Positions 10,476-64,000 of a DNA stretch of 64,000 nucleotides are shown piece by piece. The stretch lies in contig CP053153.1 of the NCBI GenBank assembly GCA_014607495.2, forward strand, positions 12,152,001-12,216,000. The letters run 5' to 3'. Made by a program: the position numbers and the translations under genes. The stretch comes from Carposina sasakii. Taxonomy: Eukaryota > Arthropoda > Insecta > Lepidoptera > Carposinidae. Every line of letters starts with the position of its first letter. Within the stretch, counting starts at the first letter, position 1. The notes under the pieces were generated by a model, which saw only the letters and a program-made list of their open reading frames with translations, was not told where the DNA came from and searched no databases.

Positions 10476-13400
10476 TATGTTAACAAATAAAAAGACGTTG
10501 ACTTCCAACCCAAGCCTTTCCATAAGCCTAACAGTTTTTCACTTGGCTATATCGTTCGTAGAACCCATGCTTATATAAAGCCTCTATCTCAAATGGCACC
10601 CTATTCATTTCACACGTGATTACACGCGTCAATGCGATAAATTACATACATTTTACTAAACAAGCATTGACACCTGACGGGCGTATACACTGTGACGGGT
10701 ACGCTTTTGTACGGTTCGTTCGAAATTGGGAAATGCACGAAAATACCAAAATGGCGACCAAAGCTGATAATTGGCGCCATTCGTCTCTCGGTGGCGGGAG
10801 TATTCGTTCAATGGAGTTGCGGCTTTGACAGGACAGTGTAAAAGCTTTTTCATCTCAGTGAAAAGGCAAAATTTGAAGTAGGAGCTTACCTACGAGGCTA
10901 CATGTACATTAAATGCTAACTGAATACCCTAGCGGAAAAGATAGCTAGGTAGGTAAACATATTATATGACACAACAGTTAGATACATGCATATCACTTGA
11001 TAGAGGCCTCATCGCATTAATTGAGGTAATAAAAATATAACAGGTTATAGGAATATAATGGGTTATATTTGTATTATTGGGGTACTGTTCAATAGAAATA
11101 ACGTTCCAAAGAATATTTGTAAGTAGTATTTAAAAATATGTGGTTTTTCTTTTACAAATGCAAATGTACATACCTATGTATAATATCACGCATTAACCTA
11201 CGTGTCATGTTTACTTTTGTTTTTAAAGTCGGCACGCACAGGTATTTCACATTTCGCTTACGTTTTTCGCCATACCTTAAGACATTAATTTTATGACTCC
11301 CATTACCTTCCGACTGTATATAGTGGGATTGTTGGAATTTTCGCATATTTGTTGCTCTGCAACATTAGGTTCAACCACTTATTTATTTTAAAGCTCTTTG
11401 CTCCAAAATTTTTTAAGGTTTTAAGTACATAATTAATGATATTCATGTACCTATTTATTCAGTTTTCTTATTTTGTTTATGCTTTAGCTAATGATTAATT
11501 TTGCAGCAGACGTCTAACACGGTACCTCTACCATTCTTCATTAGAATAGTACTTTAGAAATAGTACTTTAAGAACCATTAATGAGACTTTATATAACAGT
11601 CAAACTTACATAAACCTGGTGCTCCTTTAAGATTTACTCGTATAATCTTATTTCCTGTATTATTAACGGATATTCTAAAATCAGGGGGGTTATGGAAAGG
11701 GAATTTCTTAGAAGGAAATAAATCCGGCTTAACATTGTTTGTTCTTCACTTATCTCTAAGCTCAGCACTTGTCTCGGCTTATAGACAATTTTCACACTTT
11801 CGGATATAACAATGTATTTATTTTATGTGAAAATGCGTGCGTTGCTCACCATAGTTGGTACTTACCAGTAAAATTATCAAAACGAAGATACAAACATAAA
11901 AAAAAACTTGCTACAGTAGGTATTTTCACCTACTTAACTTTACCTCATTATGCTATAGAACGAAGGTAGCAAGCCTTCCATGCAGTAACAGACCTGGGCT
12001 ACCTAATATCCTGAAAAGTTTTATATTTCCAGAAAAGTTTGTAAATGAACAAAATTCACTAATTCTCTTTCCTGAAAGACTGGTAAAACCTTACCGCAAC
12101 ATATCATGTTATCTATTCAATGGTGCACTAAAAAGTGAACCTCCTTTGGTTTTATCTTTGTGCAACAAATCCGTTGGCTACTCCTAAAGATATAAGCAAC
12201 AGTGTTGCTATCACGAAACGGCGACACGCTAGGCAGGACTACACTACAACGTTTTTCACGATGCATGGGGTAAAACAAACGCAAAACAAAACATTGCGAC
12301 TTAAGGCAAAGTTCTTTTTTATCTCCCAACGATATCAAGTCAGTAAAGGGTGTATATTGATTGATATCTGATATTCGATTTAATGTTTTTCTAATGGTCT
12401 CGAAATGGCAATAAAGTTTCATCTATTAAATTTGATCCGTAACATTTCTACTTGCTTTTTATAAAGGAAACGGACAAATTAATTAGTAGAACCTAGTTAA
12501 TGATACCAATGGGTCTTTTATTAAAGTTGAAGCTGTCACTATCTTGATCAAGTATTAGACAAAGACACTATGAACCTTATCCTACAGATAGGCTATCTGG
12601 TCATTGGAAAAATCCGCTCTTAGTTGTTCTAATACAGATACTCTAACATCCTTAGTAACGACATAATATAAAACGACTCGGCTCGTATCGTAAATCAAGG
12701 GACAAAAGAGGTAACAGTTGTTGTTTATGTTAACAGGACCCGAATCTGCTAGAACATCGCTCTTATAGCATGTATAGAGAGAGATCTAGCAATCTGTATA
12801 AACTACTGTAGCGTAATACATATTGAATAGTATCATTTCTTGATTTCTTATCATCATCATCATCATTTACAGCCCTTGATTTCTTATAAAACAATGTAAT
12901 TATTAGACACTTCTCCATAATATAATCCGCTAGCTAGGATATGGTTGATCGTTTCATCATTAAACATTGTGCTGAGGGATTCAGCTTTGTTTACCGAGAT
13001 TAGGCTAGTGTATAGCTATCCAGTACGCTTAAAAGTATCGTCCATTTCAATGAGCCTGGTACATAAATTTAGATTTAAAATTTAAATTTATATTTGAGAT
13101 AGGCTACCTGATCATTAGAAAAATCTGTCCTAAATACTATAGAATTATGTCAGTGAAGAACAAAAGCCAGTTCTCCTAGCTAAATGACCGGTGAGGCATG
13201 TTTCATGGTTGCTGATTAATCCTTTTGTGAATAGAGTCAATTAAGTTATTGTTTTATAATAAAGCTTTTATTTTAAAACAGTACAAAAGCACAAACGCAT
13301 TTATTGGACAGACATTAATTAACTGGACAATTTCATTTTCAGCTTTCATTTAAAGGATTTTCATAGTTTGGTTATTGTGACATTAAAATAACATATTGAA

Positions 13401-13538
13401 ACTAATTCAAAACTGTTTATGTATGTTCTCAAAATAATATGAAGTATCATTTAATAAAACAATAATGAGTAAGGTAAAATTAATTATTAATTAAATTTTC
13501 AAACCCAAAATCTAAAGAGCTATTTGTATTTGTTACAG

Positions 13539-13589
13539 ATGGGGGATAGAAGCAGCTGCCGAACGAGACGACGGTGTAGGTGAAGAGAG
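13539..13589 (+). promoter_or_regulatory. stan: stan 5' UTR segment with short upstream ORF
   Basis: The acceptor TTTGTTACAG ends at 13538, so the first coding exon begins here and at least one noncoding exon is upstream. An ATG at 13539 opens a 14-codon frame that stops at 13581-13583, six bases before the main ATG and in the same frame. If retained in the mRNA, this upstream frame could damp translation of stan. Confidence 0.6.
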
Positions 13590-62612
<49,023 letters not shown>

Positions 62613-63343
62613 CCTAGTACAAGATTTCCAATCATTCTCAATTAGCATACGTATTTTATATTTCTGATTTAGATAAGTAAAGTTATGTAAACTCAAATCA
62701 ATGAAAATAGTTTTAATTTTGTTCAAAGACTGTTCAGACGTTTAGTTCCACTGCCATAGCGTAGCATTTCTAAGATAAGTCGTGCTATGATGAGAAATAT
62801 TGTATACTTAACATGCATTAGGTACATATACATATGTTTTACTAATAATTAATAAACACACGACTGTGTTTACAAATCGGAGTAGCCAAAGAGTGCAGTA
62901 TCATGAATGAGGATAGAATACTCTATCTACAGATTAATTATAATACAATAATACAAATTATATTACAATAAATTTATCTTCCCTTTCCCTGGTTTATACA
63001 AATCATAATGTTTACGAGTTTTCATCACGTCCATCTTCCCAAACATAAGAAAGGATACTCCGCATTCAGCAATAGCTATCGCTTACGAAGCCTTTTTAGA
63101 CATCAACTTAGACCTGACAAGAGATGTATGTAATCTCAGAATACTACCTGGTACCAGACTCTAAGTTTGTTTCGAACTGGGAGATTGCTCGGAGGTTCCT
63201 GTTACCGTGTTCGCGGTAAATCTGCTACATCACTTACCTACTGAAGGGAGGCATAGATAAAATTTTCAACATCAAATTGTACATTAAATTACATTATGTA
63301 CCTTTGTTAATATTATTATCTTTTATATTTTATGTGTAGGTAC

Positions 63344-63349
63344 AATAAA
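63344..63349 (+). terminator. stan: Possible stan polyadenylation signal
   Basis: AATAAA about 730 bases after the stop. Other AATAAA copies at 62851, 62967 and 63673 compete; the choice is inference. Confidence 0.35.
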
Positions 63350-63822
63350 GAATATGAATTAAATCCCAACTGTTAAAAAATCTCATCATGGAACGTCTTG
63401 AGTACAATTTTATTTAAGACTAAGTATTTATTTTAATGACATTTAATAAGTGCTTTAAATAGATAAGTAGGTATTAATTTTTGTGTCGCTAATATATGCT
63501 CATTGATTTTTGTGGGTAGTTGTGTGAATATGAGATCTTAAAATAATTATATTAAGGCCATTCACACACGATATCATAAAGAAAGCGTTACTACAACGTT
63601 ATAATTAATTTAACTGTTTTTAGTTACTATTTGTCCATTTTTTATACGGCAACACCGTGTGTAAATGGCCGTAATAAAGTTTCTATTACAAATAATCGAG
63701 GCGTTTTTTGGCTAAGCCTGTATCGTATGAATAAAAATATAAAGCAAGGTTTGTTCTTCTTGACTTGACTACATAACAACACGGTTCTTTTCTATATTTT
63801 GATATACCTACCTATCAAAATA

Positions 63823-63906
63823 ATATCGAGGGGTGAAAGGCTATTTGGGATAAACGTCATTTATATATATGGCGCTTATCCCAAATAGCCTTTCACCCCT
63901 CGATAT
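63823..63906. repeat. Perfect 31-bp inverted repeat
   Basis: ATATCGAGGGGTGAAAGGCT..GGATAA at 63823-63853 is exactly complemented at 63876-63906, with a 22-base loop. No gene-like tail of T follows, so a transposon foldback is more likely than a terminator. Confidence 0.9.
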
Positions 63907-64000
63907 ATAGCTATGTAGGACCTAGGTACTTTATGTTACCTACTTATATCTAGGATAATAAGGTACTTGTTTTATGACTTGTACCTACCTAGCTTATGTA

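Larger units (their letters stand above)
8993..13538. other. Noncoding interval before stan exon 1
   Basis: No gene is supported. It holds a Helitron (9471-10125), a MITE copy (10146-10475), a diverged mariner-type MITE near 12480-12640, a LINE 3'-tail remnant of CATCAT repeats at 12852-12875, and a repeat near 12930-12985 whose relatives lie at 15855-16000 and, inverted, at 22970-23060. It ends at the acceptor TTTGTTACAG, so it is at least partly intronic. Confidence 0.6.
62613..64000 (+). other. stan: stan 3' UTR and downstream flank
   Basis: No frame of interest. Possible polyadenylation signals AATAAA lie at 62851, 62967, 63344 and 63673; the 63344 copy (ACAATAAAGAATATG) has the most typical context. 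A MITE-like pair GGCCATTCACACACG / CGTGTGTAAATGGCC bounds 63555-63670. No following gene is seen. Confidence 0.5.

Overview
The window is animal nuclear DNA, almost certainly from a moth or butterfly. The evidence is an intron-rich gene with GT-AG splicing, AT-rich introns, the lepidopteran type of Helitron (TCTATACTTA start, CTAG end, A/T insertion flanks), moth-type LINE and SINE fragments, and many TACCTACCTA-like runs. Species cannot be named from the sequence.

One host gene dominates. From 13539 to beyond 62612 on the + strand lies the orthologue of starry night/flamingo (stan; CELSR in vertebrates), the seven-pass atypical cadherin and adhesion GPCR of planar cell polarity. I placed 53 coding exons by matching reading frame, splice sites and family domain order. 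They sum to 10,281 bases, exactly 3,427 codons including the stop, so a 3,426-residue protein. Order: signal peptide, N-terminal region with basic cleavage-like sites, nine cadherin repeats (exons 1-17), membrane-proximal region and EGF repeats (18-21), laminin G 1 (21-24), EGF (25), laminin G 2 (26-28), EGF (28-29), laminin-type EGF (30-31), hormone-receptor domain (32-33), GAIN and GPS (34-39), seven membrane helices (40-43), long cytoplasmic tail (44-53) ending in the PDZ ligand ETRV. The first coding exon starts at a splice acceptor, so the promoter and at least one noncoding exon lie upstream, perhaps outside the window.

Layout: 1-2453 has no recognisable gene. 2454-8992 is a complete, apparently young BEL/Pao retrotransposon on the - strand (186-bp LTRs that look identical, 5-bp target duplication, intact 1,717-residue Gag-Pol). 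8993-13538 holds a Helitron and MITE copies. 13539-62612 is stan with repeat-filled introns: Helitron, hAT-type MITE with 8-bp target duplication, several foldback MITEs, LINE 3' ends, SINEs, a decayed pogo/Tigger-like transposase, and an unexplained spliced-looking ORF on the - strand. 62613-64000 is 3' UTR and flank.

The most unusual signal is the repeated copying of exon edges with their splice signals into neighbouring introns. Exon 42's acceptor is the last member of a 36-bp tandem array in which each unit is a complete 3' splice site leading to an early stop. Exon 9's donor is echoed three times downstream. Exon 15 (cadherin repeat 9) is followed by a 325-bp palindrome and a scrambled partial copy of itself that has carried off the normal donor. 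Exon 47 has a shorter echo. The exon 15 event either breaks or alters the gene in this haplotype, or is an assembly error.
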